Assembly: GCA_900489925.1 (NCBI GenBank)
Contig: UEHQ01000010.1
Location: forward strand, 119,869-183,868
Direction of reading: 5' to 3'
DNA: 64,000 bases
DNA from: Hyphomicrobiales bacterium
GTDB lineage: Bacteria; Pseudomonadota; Alphaproteobacteria; Rhizobiales; Rhizobiaceae
The notes beneath the pieces were generated by a model, which did not search any database, had not been told where the DNA came from, and was given only the letters and a program-made list of their open reading frames with translations. Positions 52,791 to 62,692 of this stretch are shown here, piece after piece; position 1 is the first letter of the stretch, and each line of letters begins with the position of its first letter. The translations under genes were made by a program, and so were the position numbers.

Positions 52791-53900
52791 ATGAGCGCTT
52801 CGTCGGACGACGCGCGTTTCATGCAAGAGGCAATCCGCCTCGGTTTGCTGCACCTTGGCCAGACATCGACCAATCCATCTGTCGGCTGCGTCGTCGTTCG
52901 CGACGGCGCGATCGTCGGTCGCGGAACTACAGCCGTCGGCGGCCGACCGCATGCCGAGCCGCAAGCCCTGGCCCAGGCCGGCGAGCTGGCCCGCGGCGCC
53001 ACCGCTTACGTCACGCTTGAACCCTGCTCGCATCACGGAAAGACTCCGCCCTGCGCCGAGGCATTGATCGCCTATGGCGTTGCGCGCGTCGTCATCAGTG
53101 TCACGGATCCGGACGCTCGCGTTTCGGGGCGAGGCATTGCCATGCTGCGTGACGCCGGCATCGAGGTCGATACCGGCGTCCTGGAAAAAGAGGGCCGGCG
53201 CTCGCTTGCAGCCTACCTCATGCGGCAGACGAAGCGCCGACCCTATGTGACTCTCAAACTTGCGATTTCTGCCGATGGCATGATCGGGAGGATCGGCGAG
53301 GGGCAAGTGGCCGTTACGGGACCAGCCGCCCGTGCCGAAGTGCAGAAGCTTCGTGCTGAAACTGATGCGATCCTCGTCGGCATCGGTACAGCGATCGCCG
53401 ACGATCCCTTGCTCACGGTTCGCACCGCGGGGCAGGAAGCGCGATCGCCAATCCGTGTCGTGCTGGATCGCGACCTGTCTTTGCCGCTTGAGAGCAAGTT
53501 GGTCAAAACGGCAAGAGACGTCCCTGTCATCGTCGTTGCGGGAGAACCGCCGCTCTTCGACAATAGCGAGGACGGCGATTTCGCCGCACGTCGGGCAGCT
53601 CTCGACGCGGTCGGCGTCGAGGTCGTGCAATGCAACCCATATCGGCCCGACGAGCTTCTCCCCGCACTCGCATCGCGGGGGATCTCGTCGCTGGTTGTCG
53701 AGGGCGGAGCGAAAACCGCAAGGCTTTTCCTCGAGGCCGGTCTCGTGGACCGTATTCTCCTTTATCAGGGGCCCGGTACTATTGGCGTTGGCGGTATTGA
53801 AACGCCGGTTACGAAAGCCGATATGCCATCTGGCTTTGCCCATATGGGCACATTTACCTTCGGCGACGACCGCCTCGATGAATACGAAAGAGAGTTTTGA
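52791..53900 (+). CDS. ribD: Bifunctional diaminohydroxyphosphoribosylaminopyrimidine deaminase/reductase
   Basis: 369 residues. The N-terminal deaminase has zinc ligands PHAEPQAL and PCSHHGKTPPCAEAL. The C-terminal reductase has VTLKLAISADGMIGR, then DDPLLTVR and VVEGGAKTARLFLEAGLVD. It performs steps two and three of riboflavin synthesis. The start is three bases after the nrdR stop. Its stop shares one base with the ribE start (TGATG), coupling the two. Confidence 0.96.
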   Translation: MSASSDDARFMQEAIRLGLLHLGQTSTNPSVGCVVVRDGAIVGRGTTAVGGRPHAEPQALAQAGELARGATAYVTLEPCSHHGKTPPCAEALIAYGVARVVISVTDPDARVSGRGIAMLRDAGIEVDTGVLEKEGRRSLAAYLMRQTKRRPYVTLKLAISADGMIGRIGEGQVAVTGPAARAEVQKLRAETDAILVGIGTAIADDPLLTVRTAGQEARSPIRVVLDRDLSLPLESKLVKTARDVPVIVVAGEPPLFDNSEDGDFAARRAALDAVGVEVVQCNPYRPDELLPALASRGISSLVVEGGAKTARLFLEAGLVDRILLYQGPGTIGVGGIETPVTKADMPSGFAHMGTFTFGDDRLDEYEREF

Positions 53901-54520
53901 TGTTTACCGGAATTGTTACCGACGTCGGCACGATCGAATCCGTTTCGCCATTGAAGGAAGGCATCAAGCTTCGCGTTGCGACGAGCTATGATCCTGCGAC
54001 GATCGATATGGGTGCGTCGATTTCTCATTCCGGCATCTGCCTGACCGTGACCGGTCTGCCGAGCGGGGGCAGCAACGGACGGTGGTTCGAGGTCGAAGCC
54101 TGGGAAGAAGCACTTCGCCTGACGACGATCGCCACCTGGAAGGAAGGCAGCCGGGTCAACCTCGAGCGCTCCCTGAAGATCGGTGACGAACTCGGCGGGC
54201 ATATCGTTTCCGGCCACGTCGACGGCAAGGCCGAGATTCTGTCCGTGACCGAAGAGGGTGATGCCACTCGCTATCGCCTGCGTGCGCCGGAGCATCTTGC
54301 GAAGTTTGTGGCTCCGAAGGGGTCGATCGCGCTGGACGGCACGTCACTGACGGTCAATGCCGTGGAAGGAACCGACTTCGATGTCCTTCTGATCCGCCAT
54401 ACGCTCGAAGTCACGACCTGGGGCCAGCGCAAGGCTGGTGATTTCGTGAACTTCGAGGTGGACACTATGGCGCGCTATGCAGCGAGACTTGCTGAGTTCC
54501 CGAGCGCGAAAGCAGAATAA
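53900..54520 (+). CDS. ribE: Riboflavin synthase, alpha subunit
   Basis: 206 residues from MFTGIVTDVGTIESV, the family start. Two lumazine-binding repeats are visible: residues 1-95 and from GDELGGHIVSGHVDGKAEIL onward. It dismutates two 6,7-dimethyl-8-ribityllumazines to riboflavin. Its last 56 bp overlap the convergent GNAT gene. The partner ribH is 1.8 kb away, separated by three minus-strand genes. Confidence 0.96.
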   Translation: MFTGIVTDVGTIESVSPLKEGIKLRVATSYDPATIDMGASISHSGICLTVTGLPSGGSNGRWFEVEAWEEALRLTTIATWKEGSRVNLERSLKIGDELGGHIVSGHVDGKAEILSVTEEGDATRYRLRAPEHLAKFVAPKGSIALDGTSLTVNAVEGTDFDVLLIRHTLEVTTWGQRKAGDFVNFEVDTMARYAARLAEFPSAKAE

Positions 54521-55019
54521 CCTCTCCGTTGTAGTTGACGCGTGCCACTTCGCGGAAGCCGAGCTTTTCCGCGACGCGTAGAGAAGGGCTGTTTTCCGGG
54601 TCTATGATGCAGGTCATCGGCCTCGACGGAAAGCGTTCCTCCGCCCAGGCAATGAGAGCCCGTAGCGCTTCGGTCGCATAGCCGCGGCGTTGCGCGCTCG
54701 GAAGCAGCGCCCATCCTGTTTCCAGCGTGCCTTCGGTCGTCTCGGGCTGCATCTCCCTTTTCATGTCAAGGAAGCCAGCCTCGCCAATGAGGCGGCCGCT
54801 CTGCTTTTCCTCGATCGCGAGGAAGCCGAACCCCATATGGTGCCACATGCCGGCAGCGCGGAGCATGCGCCCCCATGTCTGTTCGCGCGTCGAAGGAGTG
54901 CCGGTGATATGGCGAACGACGTCCTCGTTCGCCCAGAGCGCGACGTAATCGTCGAAATCGCCGAGGTTATGGGGGCGGAGTTTCAGCCGCTCGGTTTCGA
55001 TCGTCGGGATCAAGGTCAT
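54465..55019 (-). CDS. GNAT-family N-acetyltransferase
   Basis: 184 residues. The RimJ/RimL-type GNAT start IETERLKLRPHNLGDF and the acetyl-CoA motif RRGYATEALRALIAWAEE (Q/R-x-x-G-x-A) are visible, with NSPSLRVAEKLGF. The substrate is unknown. Its ATG overlaps the cupin stop (ATGA at 55016-55019). It overlaps ribE by 56 bp, convergent. It is last in a three-gene minus block. Confidence 0.9.
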   Translation of the reverse strand: MTLIPTIETERLKLRPHNLGDFDDYVALWANEDVVRHITGTPSTREQTWGRMLRAAGMWHHMGFGFLAIEEKQSGRLIGEAGFLDMKREMQPETTEGTLETGWALLPSAQRRGYATEALRALIAWAEERFPSRPMTCIIDPENSPSLRVAEKLGFREVARVNYNGEVILLSRSGTQQVSLHSAP

Positions 55020-55519
55020 GCTCCAGGCTCGCCATCCCAGTAATCGAGGTCACCGCTAGGGCGCCCCATGAACCGGAAGTTCTTGCCACCGTCTCCAGGG
55101 CGATTGGTCTTGGCCAGCAGCTTGCCGGAATCCGGATATTCGACGATCTCGGTTTTCGCCTTGGTCGAGATGCCAAGATAGATCAGCACCGTCGATCCCG
55201 TGTTGATGATCTGATGCGCGGTTTCCGGTCCGCCCGCCGGAGCGCCAAGCGTATCGCCCTTGCCGATCTGATAGCGTTTCGGACCAAACCGATATTCGCC
55301 GCTTCCCTCGAGAACGAAGAACAGCTCATCTTCGACGTGATGATTGTGAAAGGGACAGCTCGATTTGCCGGGCGGCACTTCATTGTAGCTGATGCCGAGG
55401 TCGGCCAGTCCGAGAAGCGCGCCAAAGGATGTATCCCGGCTTTCATAAAGGGTGCCCTGCGTCCAGTGTTCGATCGTGAGATCGCCGACATTGATGACGG
55501 GCTTTGGAATTTCGGACAT
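55016..55519 (-). CDS. Cupin-domain protein
   Basis: 167 residues. Cupin motif 1 is CPFHNHHVEDELFFVLEGSG (metal His and Glu) and motif 2 is PETAHQIINTGSTVLIYLGIS. It is probably a metal-dependent small-molecule binding or isomerase-type protein; the substrate is unknown. It is coupled to the GNAT gene by ATGA. A small exported-protein gene lies upstream on the same strand (99-bp gap). Confidence 0.88.
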   Translation of the reverse strand: MSEIPKPVINVGDLTIEHWTQGTLYESRDTSFGALLGLADLGISYNEVPPGKSSCPFHNHHVEDELFFVLEGSGEYRFGPKRYQIGKGDTLGAPAGGPETAHQIINTGSTVLIYLGISTKAKTEIVEYPDSGKLLAKTNRPGDGGKNFRFMGRPSGDLDYWDGEPGA

Positions 55520-55618
55520 GGTTGCTCCTCCTGATCGCGGGAGGAGGCATCATTCCGCTGGAAAACACAACCCTTGCTGGGCCATGCTAGGGCGGCAGCT
55601 ATCCGCCGCCCATCGATC

Positions 55619-55948
55619 CTAGTGGTAATAGAAGACGATGCCGCCATCGGGAGACAAGGCGGCGTTGACAATGTCCTGAACGCGAACACCGTGCTCGCTC
55701 AGCCGCAGAGCGAGGCGTGCATTCGAAGCGATCGCGGCCCGGATCACATGAATGTCGGCGCTATGGCCTTCCGGGGTATTGCTTCCGCCCATGGTGCCGG
55801 TCTCGCCCTGGATATGTCTGACCTCGAAGTTGGTGCCGTTGAATATCCTGAGCGTGCTTTCGATGCCTGCCGGGTTGCTCACGGCGAAGTTTTCCGCATG
55901 GCCCGCGTCGGCAAGGGCTAGGGAGGCGATAGCGGTAACCCGATTCAT
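55619..55948 (-). CDS. Small exported protein of unknown function
   Basis: 109 residues starting MNRVTAIASLALADAGHAEN, a short signal-like N-terminus with an AxA-type site (GHA), and AAAGGA upstream. The rest (FAVSNPAGIESTLRIFNGTNFEVRHIQGE) suggests a small beta-rich protein. I recognise no family. It is probably real because of the ribosome site and codon pattern, but confidence is moderate. Confidence 0.6.
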   Translation of the reverse strand: MNRVTAIASLALADAGHAENFAVSNPAGIESTLRIFNGTNFEVRHIQGETGTMGGSNTPEGHSADIHVIRAAIASNARLALRLSEHGVRVQDIVNAALSPDGGIVFYYH

Positions 55949-56281
55949 GGTGGTGTCCTTTCATCTGCGTTGACGGTCGGCTGTCGTGCAGGGGATCGTC
56001 TGGGTTGCCTGATAAAGCTGGCGCCAAGGCCTCCGTATTTCAATGGGTAAGCCCATGAAATCGAATTACAAATTGGTTAGATTTTCCGCCTTCAGGTTGC
56101 CATTTTCGAGGCGGCTGACGTTGACGGTCGGGAGGCCGTTGCGGCCCTGCCGGCTATGCTATTGCCCGCGTTTCCGAATTTGCATCCAAGCTATGATCGG
56201 AATTTGCTTGCCATTCGGCCAAAGGCATGTTTTGACCGCGACCTGCCGTGTGGCAAGTCCTCTAGGAAATGAAGGTGAAGC
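55949..56281. other. 333-bp region upstream of ribH
   Basis: No gene is supported. It holds a hairpin with a one-base bulge (56037-56061: ATTTCAATGGG / CCCATGAAAT, loop TAAG). I checked for an FMN riboswitch consensus and did not find one. The ribH promoter must lie here because ribH is separated from ribE by minus-strand genes; no clear -35/-10 is visible. Confidence 0.5.
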
Positions 56282-56737
56282 ATGGCGCGAGATACCGCTC
56301 CGCATATTTTGATCGTCGAAGCTCGCTTCTATGACGACATGGCTGACGCCCTTCTCGAAGGCGCGACCTTTGCCTTGACCGAAGCCGGAGCGACCTACGA
56401 CGTCGTGACAGTTCCGGGCGCGCTCGAAATTCCGGCAGCGATTGCCATGGCGCTCGATGGGGCGGATAATGACGGCACGAACTACGACGGTTATGTCGCT
56501 CTGGGCATGGTCATTCGCGGCGAGACCTACCATTTCGATATCGTATCGAACGAATCCTCGCGTGCATTGATGGATCTCGCCGTCAGTGAATCCATTGCCA
56601 TCGGCAACGGTATCCTGACCGTCGAAAATGATGAACAGGCATGGGCGCGCGTACGCCGCTCTGACAAGGACAAGGGCGGATTTGCCGCCCGTGCAGCTCT
56701 CACGATGATCGAGCTGAAGAAGAAACTGGGTGCATAA
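56282..56737 (+). CDS. ribH: 6,7-dimethyl-8-ribityllumazine synthase
   Basis: 151 residues, normal length. It condenses the pyrimidine product of RibD with 3,4-dihydroxybutanone phosphate. The motifs are [29 protein letters not shown] and the active-site-rich [18 protein letters not shown] (catalytic His). It precedes nusB by three bases. It is the third rib enzyme here, probably transcribed from its own promoter. Confidence 0.97.
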   Translation: MARDTAPHILIVEARFYDDMADALLEGATFALTEAGATYDVVTVPGALEIPAAIAMALDGADNDGTNYDGYVALGMVIRGETYHFDIVSNESSRALMDLAVSESIAIGNGILTVENDEQAWARVRRSDKDKGGFAARAALTMIELKKKLGA

Positions 56738-56740
56738 CGA

Positions 56741-57223
56741 ATGAACAACGAGAACTCCGAGCGTCCGGTCAAGGCAGCGAACCAGCGGGGCGCAGCACGC
56801 CTCGCTGCCGTTCAGGCGCTCTACCAGATGGATATCGGCGGCACCGGCGTGCTGGAAATCGTCGCCGAATACGAAGCGCATCGCCTCGGCCAGGAGATTG
56901 ATGGCGAGACCTACCTGAAGGCGGATGCCTCCTGGTTCCGGTCGATCGTCTCTGGTGTCGTGCGCGAACAGAAGCGTCTCGATCCGCTGGTCGCCTCCGC
57001 ACTGCAGGACGATTGGGCATTGTCACGCCTCGACAGCACGGTCCGTGCCATCCTGCGCGCCGGCGTCTTCGAGTTGCTCGAGCGCAAGGATGTTCCCGTC
57101 GCGGTCATCGTCACGGAATATGTCGAGATTGCCCAGGCGTTCTTCAGCGATGATGAGCCGAAGCTGGTCAATGCTGTTCTCGACCGCATTGCGAAGCAGG
57201 TTCGCGGCGAAGCGAAAAAGTAG
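56741..57223 (+). CDS. nusB: Transcription antitermination factor NusB
   Basis: 160 residues, all helical. The conserved start [17 protein letters not shown] and [31 protein letters not shown] are canonical. It binds boxA RNA with NusE for rRNA antitermination. It directly follows ribH, the common bacterial pairing. Confidence 0.96.
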   Translation: MNNENSERPVKAANQRGAARLAAVQALYQMDIGGTGVLEIVAEYEAHRLGQEIDGETYLKADASWFRSIVSGVVREQKRLDPLVASALQDDWALSRLDSTVRAILRAGVFELLERKDVPVAVIVTEYVEIAQAFFSDDEPKLVNAVLDRIAKQVRGEAKK

Positions 57224-57437
57224 CGCTACCTCAGGTCGCAAGGCCGCTCCTCCATCAGAGGCCATTCCTCCTTTCCCGTTGCTCCGTAAGGGTTTTCAGC
57301 CCCTGCGGGCTTGACGTCCTGTTTTCCTCCACGCAATCTCCACCCGGCGTTGCAGCATTTCTGTGGGAGGAAATCGAGTCGGCGTGTTCGCAGCCGGAGA
57401 GGGAGTGAGCTCCGGCGCTTTTGGAGGAAAGAGCGAA

Positions 57438-59573
57438 ATGACCATTCTTTTATGCGTAATAGCATGCGGTCTGCTCTCGGTGGTTTATGCCATCTGGGCA
57501 ACCCGGTCGGTGCTGGCCGCCGATCAGGGCAATAGCCGCATGCAGGAGATCGCGGGCTATATCCGCGAAGGCGCGCAGGCTTATCTGACGCGTCAGTACA
57601 AGACCATTGCCATCGTCGGTATCGTTGTCTTCATCGCAGCTTGGCTGCTACTCTCCAGCACAGCTGCAATCGGCTTTCTGATCGGCGCCGTTCTGTCGGG
57701 CGCTGCTGGTTTCATCGGCATGCACGTTTCCGTCCGCGCCAATGTCCGTACCGCCCAGGCTTCGTCTCATAGTCTTTCTGCAGGGCTGGAAATCGCCTTC
57801 AAATCGGGCGCGATCACCGGCATGCTTGTCGCCGGTCTCGCCCTTCTCGGTGTCTCCATCTACTATTATGTGCTGACCGTCGTTCTCGGCCACGAGGCTG
57901 GCTCGCGCGAGGTTGTCGACTCCCTGGTCGCGCTCGGCTTCGGCGCATCCCTGATTTCGATCTTCGCCCGTCTCGGCGGCGGCATCTTCACCAAGGGGGC
58001 AGACGTCGGCGGTGACCTCGTCGGCAAGGTCGAAGCCGGCATTCCCGAGGACGACCCGCGCAATCCTGCTACCATCGCCGACAACGTCGGTGATAACGTC
58101 GGCGACTGCGCAGGCATGGCAGCCGACCTGTTCGAGACCTATGCCGTATCGGTGGTCGCGACGATGGTTCTGGCATCCATCTTCTTTGCCGGCGCACCGA
58201 TCCTGCAGTCGGCCATGATCTACCCGCTTGCGATCTGCGGCGCCTGCATCATCACCTCGATCATCGGAACCTTCTTCGTCAAGCTCGGCAGCAACAGCTC
58301 GATCATGGGTGCCCTTTACAAGGGGCTCATCGTGACCGGCCTGCTGTCGATCGTCGGCCTCGGCGCTGCGACGTCGTTGACCATCGGCTGGGGAAGCGTC
58401 GGGACCATTGGCGGCAGTGAGATCACCGGCACTCATCTGTTCCTGTGCGGTATCATCGGTCTGATCGTCACGGCGCTGATCGTCGTCATTACCGAATATT
58501 ACACCGGCACCAACAAGCGCCCGGTCAACTCGATCGCCCAGGCGTCCGTGACCGGTCACGGCACCAACGTGATCCAGGGGCTGGCGGTTTCGCTGGAGTC
58601 GACGGCATTGCCTGCCATCGTCATCGTCGGCGGCATTCTTGCCACCTACCAGCTCGGCGGTCTTTTCGGGACCGGCATTGCGGTAACCGCGATGCTCGGC
58701 ATTGCCGGCATGATCGTCGCCCTCGACGCCTTCGGTCCGGTGACGGACAATGCGGGCGGCATCGCGGAAATGTCCCACCTGCCACCTGAGGTCCGCAAGT
58801 CGACCGACGCGCTCGATGCCGTCGGCAACACGACCAAGGCCGTCACCAAGGGCTATGCGATCGGCTCGGCCGGCCTCGGCGCCCTCGTACTCTTTGCCGC
58901 TTACTCCTACGATCTGAAGTATTTCGCGGCAAACGGCGACAAGTACCCTTATTTCGCGGGCATCGGCGATATCTCGTTCGATCTCTCGAACCCTTACGTG
59001 GTCGCCGGACTGATCTTCGGCGGTCTGATTCCGTATCTCTTCGGCGGCATCGCAATGACCGCCGTTGGTCGTGCGGCCGGCGCGATTGTCGAGGAGGTTC
59101 GCCGTCAGTTCAAGGAGAAGCCGGGCATCATGCAGGGAACGGAGCGGCCGGACTACGGCAAGGCTGTCGACCTGCTGACGAAGGCCGCCATCCGCGAAAT
59201 GATCATACCGTCCCTGTTGCCGGTGCTGGCACCTGTTGTCGTGTACTTCGGTGTCCTGGCGATCTCCGGATCCAAGGCCTCGGCGTTTGCGGCGCTCGGT
59301 GCATCGCTGCTCGGCGTGATCATTAACGGGCTCTTCGTCGCCATCTCGATGACATCGGGCGGCGGCGCATGGGACAATGCCAAGAAATCCTTCGAAGACG
59401 GCTTCGTCGACAAGGACGGCACCCGTCACCTGAAGGGCTCGGAGGCACACAAGGCGTCGGTAACGGGCGACACCGTTGGCGATCCCTACAAGGATACCGC
59501 CGGACCGGCCGTCAACCCTGCGATCAAGATCACGAACATCGTCGCGTTGCTGCTGCTCGCCATCCTGGCCTGA
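57438..59573 (+). CDS. hppA: Membrane-bound proton-translocating pyrophosphatase
   Basis: 711 residues from [20 protein letters not shown], with GGAGGAAA upstream. About 15-16 membrane helices are expected. The PPi-binding motif [20 protein letters not shown] followed by [19 protein letters not shown] is intact. The K+-independence signature is present: [10 protein letters not shown] has Lys467 and Thr470 where K+-dependent enzymes have Ala. It couples PPi hydrolysis to proton pumping. It ends at the bidirectional terminator 59597-59628 shared with bamE. Confidence 0.97.
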   Translation: MTILLCVIACGLLSVVYAIWATRSVLAADQGNSRMQEIAGYIREGAQAYLTRQYKTIAIVGIVVFIAAWLLLSSTAAIGFLIGAVLSGAAGFIGMHVSVRANVRTAQASSHSLSAGLEIAFKSGAITGMLVAGLALLGVSIYYYVLTVVLGHEAGSREVVDSLVALGFGASLISIFARLGGGIFTKGADVGGDLVGKVEAGIPEDDPRNPATIADNVGDNVGDCAGMAADLFETYAVSVVATMVLASIFFAGAPILQSAMIYPLAICGACIITSIIGTFFVKLGSNSSIMGALYKGLIVTGLLSIVGLGAATSLTIGWGSVGTIGGSEITGTHLFLCGIIGLIVTALIVVITEYYTGTNKRPVNSIAQASVTGHGTNVIQGLAVSLESTALPAIVIVGGILATYQLGGLFGTGIAVTAMLGIAGMIVALDAFGPVTDNAGGIAEMSHLPPEVRKSTDALDAVGNTTKAVTKGYAIGSAGLGALVLFAAYSYDLKYFAANGDKYPYFAGIGDISFDLSNPYVVAGLIFGGLIPYLFGGIAMTAVGRAAGAIVEEVRRQFKEKPGIMQGTERPDYGKAVDLLTKAAIREMIIPSLLPVLAPVVVYFGVLAISGSKASAFAALGASLLGVIINGLFVAISMTSGGGAWDNAKKSFEDGFVDKDGTRHLKGSEAHKASVTGDTVGDPYKDTAGPAVNPAIKITNIVALLLLAILA

Positions 59574-59596
59574 CGGCTCCACCAAAATAGACAACA

Positions 59597-59628
59597 AAAA
59601 ACCCGCCGGAGCGATCCGGCGGGTTTTT
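59597..59628. terminator. Bidirectional terminator after hppA
   Basis: Perfect 14-bp stem AAAAACCCGCCGGA / TCCGGCGGGTTTTT with tetraloop GCGA. T-runs are present on both strands. It closes hppA (59573) and the convergent bamE (59647). Confidence 0.95.
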
Positions 59629-59646
59629 CTGTGAGATGCTCGGCTC

Positions 59647-60180
59647 TTAGCGCAAGCTGCCTGGGTTCTGCGGCGACGCCGGAGCGCCGCTGGTGCCGAA
59701 CAGGCCCTTCGCCATGTTCGCCGCGCTGCCGCCCGAAAGCAGCTGCTGCAGGAAGGTGAGATCCTTGCCGCCGGTCGGGGTGACGCGGTTGATCGTGTCG
59801 AACACCTTGCCATCCTTGAGCGTGTAGTTGGCGCGGCGGGTCACGACGCCGTCCTTGTCGAAATAGATGGCGAGAACGCTCTGGTCGACGACCTTCAGCT
59901 TCTGGAAGGCGAGCGAGCGTTCGCGGCGCTGCGAGATATAGTAGAACACTTCACCGTCGAAGGTCGCCGTTGTAGAGGGCGTGCCCAGCGAGAGCAGAAC
60001 CTGCTCGCGGCTCGAGCCCTCTGGAACGAGGTTCAGGGATTGCTCGTCGGCGACATAGCCACCGTTGAGAACGGTACCCGTTTGGCATCCAGTCAATCCG
60101 GCTGAGGCAATCAAGATGGCAATGGCTGCATTGCTGAGGAATTTCTTGTCAGACTTGAAATACCGTTTCTTCAACGACAT
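59647..60180 (-). CDS. bamE: Outer-membrane protein assembly factor BamE (SmpA/OmlA)
   Basis: 177 residues. Lipobox LTGCQ (Cys32) after a basic N-terminus, with GGGAG six bases upstream of this ATG. The BamE domain has LVPEGSSREQVLLSLGTPSTTATFDGEVFYYISQRRER and continues to VLAIYFDKDGVVTRRANY. It is a lipoprotein of the BAM complex for barrel insertion, such as RopB. The C-terminal 40 residues are a Gly/Ser/Ala-rich low-complexity tail common in rhizobia. It is divergent from the chaperone gene. Confidence 0.93.
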   Translation of the reverse strand: MSLKKRYFKSDKKFLSNAAIAILIASAGLTGCQTGTVLNGGYVADEQSLNLVPEGSSREQVLLSLGTPSTTATFDGEVFYYISQRRERSLAFQKLKVVDQSVLAIYFDKDGVVTRRANYTLKDGKVFDTINRVTPTGGKDLTFLQQLLSGGSAANMAKGLFGTSGAPASPQNPGSLR

Positions 60181-60424
60181 CTACTCCCTTAACGTATCGA
60201 TAGCAGCCATTGGCCCTGCAAAGTATCGCTGATGCAAAACCATTGTGGCCTTTCCGGGGTCGGATAACCGACAGCCCGGCGAGCGGCTCCCAAAAAGGTG
60301 CTGTCCCGAAAGCGGCCACCTTCGGCATTGCAATTCGCGCCTGCTTCGGTAAACCAGCTTTCGAAATCATGCAACAAGGCCGGACGCTGCTTGGCGCGAA
60401 GAAGAGGCCTTTCCGGAAAAAACA

Positions 60425-60958
60425 ATGATCTTCGGGCTCTTTGGCAAGAAAAACAACAATCAGGCGATCGTCGATCGGCAGTATCAGACGCTGACGGCCG
60501 CGGCGCGCATGCCGGATTTCTATGAAAGCATGAATGTGCCCGATACCGTCATGGGACGGTTCGAGATGCTGTCGGCGGTCATGATCCTGTTCTTTCGGCG
60601 CACGCGTGCTTCGGCCACCAGCGGCCAGGAAATCGCGCAGGAAATCGTCGATGCGTTCTTTGAGGATATCGACTACTCGATCCGCGAACTTGGCATCGGC
60701 GACAATAGTGTTCCCAAGCGGATGAAGAAGCTGGCAGGCATGTTCTACGGCCGACTCGAGGCTTACTCGAAGGCAATGGACGCAACCGATGCCGAAGCGT
60801 TGAACGACGCGCTCAGCCGAAATATACATCCGAAGGCAACCGACGCGGTCGACATGCGTGCTCTTGCAGGCTGGATGTTCGAAGCTGAAGCACATCTTTC
60901 AGCCCAGTCGGAAGATACGATCGCGACGGGTTCCGCGACGCTTCCGAAGGCTGCATGA
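60425..60958 (+). CDS. Ubiquinol-cytochrome c chaperone (CBP3 family)
   Basis: 177 residues. It starts MIFGLFGKKNNNQAIVDRQYQ and has the CBP3 pattern of FYESMNVPDTVMGRFEMLSAVMILFF and DDIDYSIRELGIGDNSVPKRMKKLAGMFYGRLEAY. It helps assemble the cytochrome bc1 complex by binding newly made cytochrome b; that function is known from yeast and bacterial relatives and is inferred here. It is followed 10 bp later by the DUF177 gene. Confidence 0.9.
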   Translation: MIFGLFGKKNNNQAIVDRQYQTLTAAARMPDFYESMNVPDTVMGRFEMLSAVMILFFRRTRASATSGQEIAQEIVDAFFEDIDYSIRELGIGDNSVPKRMKKLAGMFYGRLEAYSKAMDATDAEALNDALSRNIHPKATDAVDMRALAGWMFEAEAHLSAQSEDTIATGSATLPKAA

Positions 60959-60968
60959 GGAGATTACC

Positions 60969-61523
60969 ATGAAGCATTCCACCGACGACATCCCTTTCTC
61001 CTATCTCGTCAAGGTCGGCCACATTTCCGCGAATCCGGTCGAAGTGCGCCTTGAAGCCGACAAGAGGGAATTGCTGGCAATCGCCGAGACCTGGGATGTC
61101 CTCTCGGTCGACGATTTTCGCGCGGACCTCCAGATCGCTCGCTGGAAGCGTGACGGCATTCGCGTGAAGGGCAGGGTGCAAGCCAAGATCGTCCAGGCCT
61201 GTGTCGTCTCGCTCGAGCCGGTGCCGTCGAATATCGATGAGACTTTCGAGCAGATTTTCGTGCCCGAGAATTCCAAGCTGGCCCGTCGCCCCGCCAATGA
61301 CGCCGGCGAAATGGTGCTCGATCCCGATGGCCCTGATCTGCCGGAGAGCTTTTCCGGCGACACGATCGATGTCGGCGAAGTCGTCACCGAATTTGCTGCC
61401 ATGGCCATCGATCCCTATCCCCGGAAGGAAGGCGTTGAGTTCGGAAATCACATCGAGGACACTGGGGAAAACGACAAGAAACCGTCCGCCTTTGCCGTGC
61501 TGAAGGATTGGAAAAAGGACTGA
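60969..61523 (+). CDS. DUF177/YceD-family protein
   Basis: 184 residues from MKHSTDDIPFSYLVKVGHI, with GGAG upstream. DUF177 pattern: FKGRVQAKIVQACVVSLEPVPSNIDETF with the conserved Cys and the F.EIFVPE segment. In many bacteria YceD genes precede rpmF and plsX-fabH and affect 23S rRNA level; here rpmF is absent and plsX follows after 103 bp. The function is otherwise unclear. Confidence 0.9.
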   Translation: MKHSTDDIPFSYLVKVGHISANPVEVRLEADKRELLAIAETWDVLSVDDFRADLQIARWKRDGIRVKGRVQAKIVQACVVSLEPVPSNIDETFEQIFVPENSKLARRPANDAGEMVLDPDGPDLPESFSGDTIDVGEVVTEFAAMAIDPYPRKEGVEFGNHIEDTGENDKKPSAFAVLKDWKKD

Positions 61524-61626
61524 AAGCCGTTGGTTATTTGACACAATTCAGTTGTAAGCGACGGGAAAACCGGTATTTTGGCCGAAATTTCGCCCTCCAG
61601 AGGCGAAAAACAAGGATCAGGGACGC

Positions 61627-62673
61627 GTGATCAGAATTTCTCTCGACCTCATGGGTGGCGACTTTGGTCCCCAGGTTGTCATCCCCGGCGCCGCGAAAGC
61701 GTTGGAAAGACATCCAGATATGTCTTTCGTGATGTACGGTTTGAAGGAACAGTGCGAGCCGATCCTCGATAAGTTTCCGAAGCTCAAGGAAAAGTCGGTT
61801 TTCCATGACTGCGAACTCGCCGTTCGCATGGATGAGAAGCCGAGCCAGGCGCTTCGCCGTGGTCGTTATGTCTCCACCATGTGGCGCTCGATCGAGGCGG
61901 TGAAGACGAAAGACGCCGACGTGGCGGTTTCTGCGGGCAATACCGGCGCACTGATGGCCATGGCGAAGTTCTGTCTGCGGACCATGGCCAATATTGAGCG
62001 CCCCGCGATCGCGGCGATCTGGCCGACCCTCAAGGGCGAGAGCATCGTTCTGGATGTCGGCGCAACGATTGGCGCTGATTCCCAGCAGTTGATGGATTTC
62101 GCCCTGATGGGCGGCGCCATGGCGCGCGCTCTGTTCGAGGTCGATCGCCCGACGATCGGTCTTTTGAACGTCGGGGTTGAAGAGATCAAGGGACAGGAAG
62201 AGGTTCGTGAGGCAGGTCGCCTGCTTCGGGAAGCCAACCTCGATTCCATGGAATATTTCGGCTTCGTCGAAGGAAACGACCTCGGCAAGGGTACCGTCGA
62301 CGTCGTCGTGACCGAAGGCTTTTCAGGCAACATCGCCCTGAAGGCCGCCGAAGGAACGGCGCGACAGATCGGCGAGTATCTTCGCGCTGCCATGTCGCGA
62401 ACGCTTCTTGCCAAGATCGGCTATCTGTTCGCCAAGGGCGCCTTTGACATGCTGCGCGAGAAGATGGACCCAAGCCGCGTCAATGGCGGCGTCTTCCTCG
62501 GCCTGAACGGCGTTGTCATCAAGAGCCATGGTGGCGCCAATGCCGAAGGCATTTCGGCGGCCATCGAGGTCGGCTACGACATGGCCAAGAATGGCCTCAA
62601 TGAGAAAATAGAAAACGACTTGCAAAAGTATCATGCCAAAAGGCTGCCGCCGATCGGGCCGGAAGCTGCATGA
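61627..62673 (+). CDS. plsX: Phosphate acyltransferase PlsX
   Basis: 348 residues. It starts with GTG ([19 protein letters not shown]). It makes acyl-phosphate from acyl-ACP, first step of phosphatidic acid synthesis. Conserved motifs are [26 protein letters not shown] and [15 protein letters not shown]. It is followed by fabH (19 bp), joining phospholipid and fatty-acid initiation. Confidence 0.97.
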   Translation: MIRISLDLMGGDFGPQVVIPGAAKALERHPDMSFVMYGLKEQCEPILDKFPKLKEKSVFHDCELAVRMDEKPSQALRRGRYVSTMWRSIEAVKTKDADVAVSAGNTGALMAMAKFCLRTMANIERPAIAAIWPTLKGESIVLDVGATIGADSQQLMDFALMGGAMARALFEVDRPTIGLLNVGVEEIKGQEEVREAGRLLREANLDSMEYFGFVEGNDLGKGTVDVVVTEGFSGNIALKAAEGTARQIGEYLRAAMSRTLLAKIGYLFAKGAFDMLREKMDPSRVNGGVFLGLNGVVIKSHGGANAEGISAAIEVGYDMAKNGLNEKIENDLQKYHAKRLPPIGPEAA

Positions 62674-62692
62674 GCGACGAGGTTTAGTGAAT

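Noticed and set aside
55949..56281. FMN riboswitch upstream of ribH
   Set aside because: None of the conserved FMN-aptamer segments could be recognised in the region.
57648..59813. Long minus-strand open frame opposite hppA
   Set aside because: It crosses the hppA terminator and is composed of low-complexity charged residues typical of antisense frames.
61538..61543. TTGACA as a -35 element before plsX
   Set aside because: No -10-like hexamer at proper spacing.
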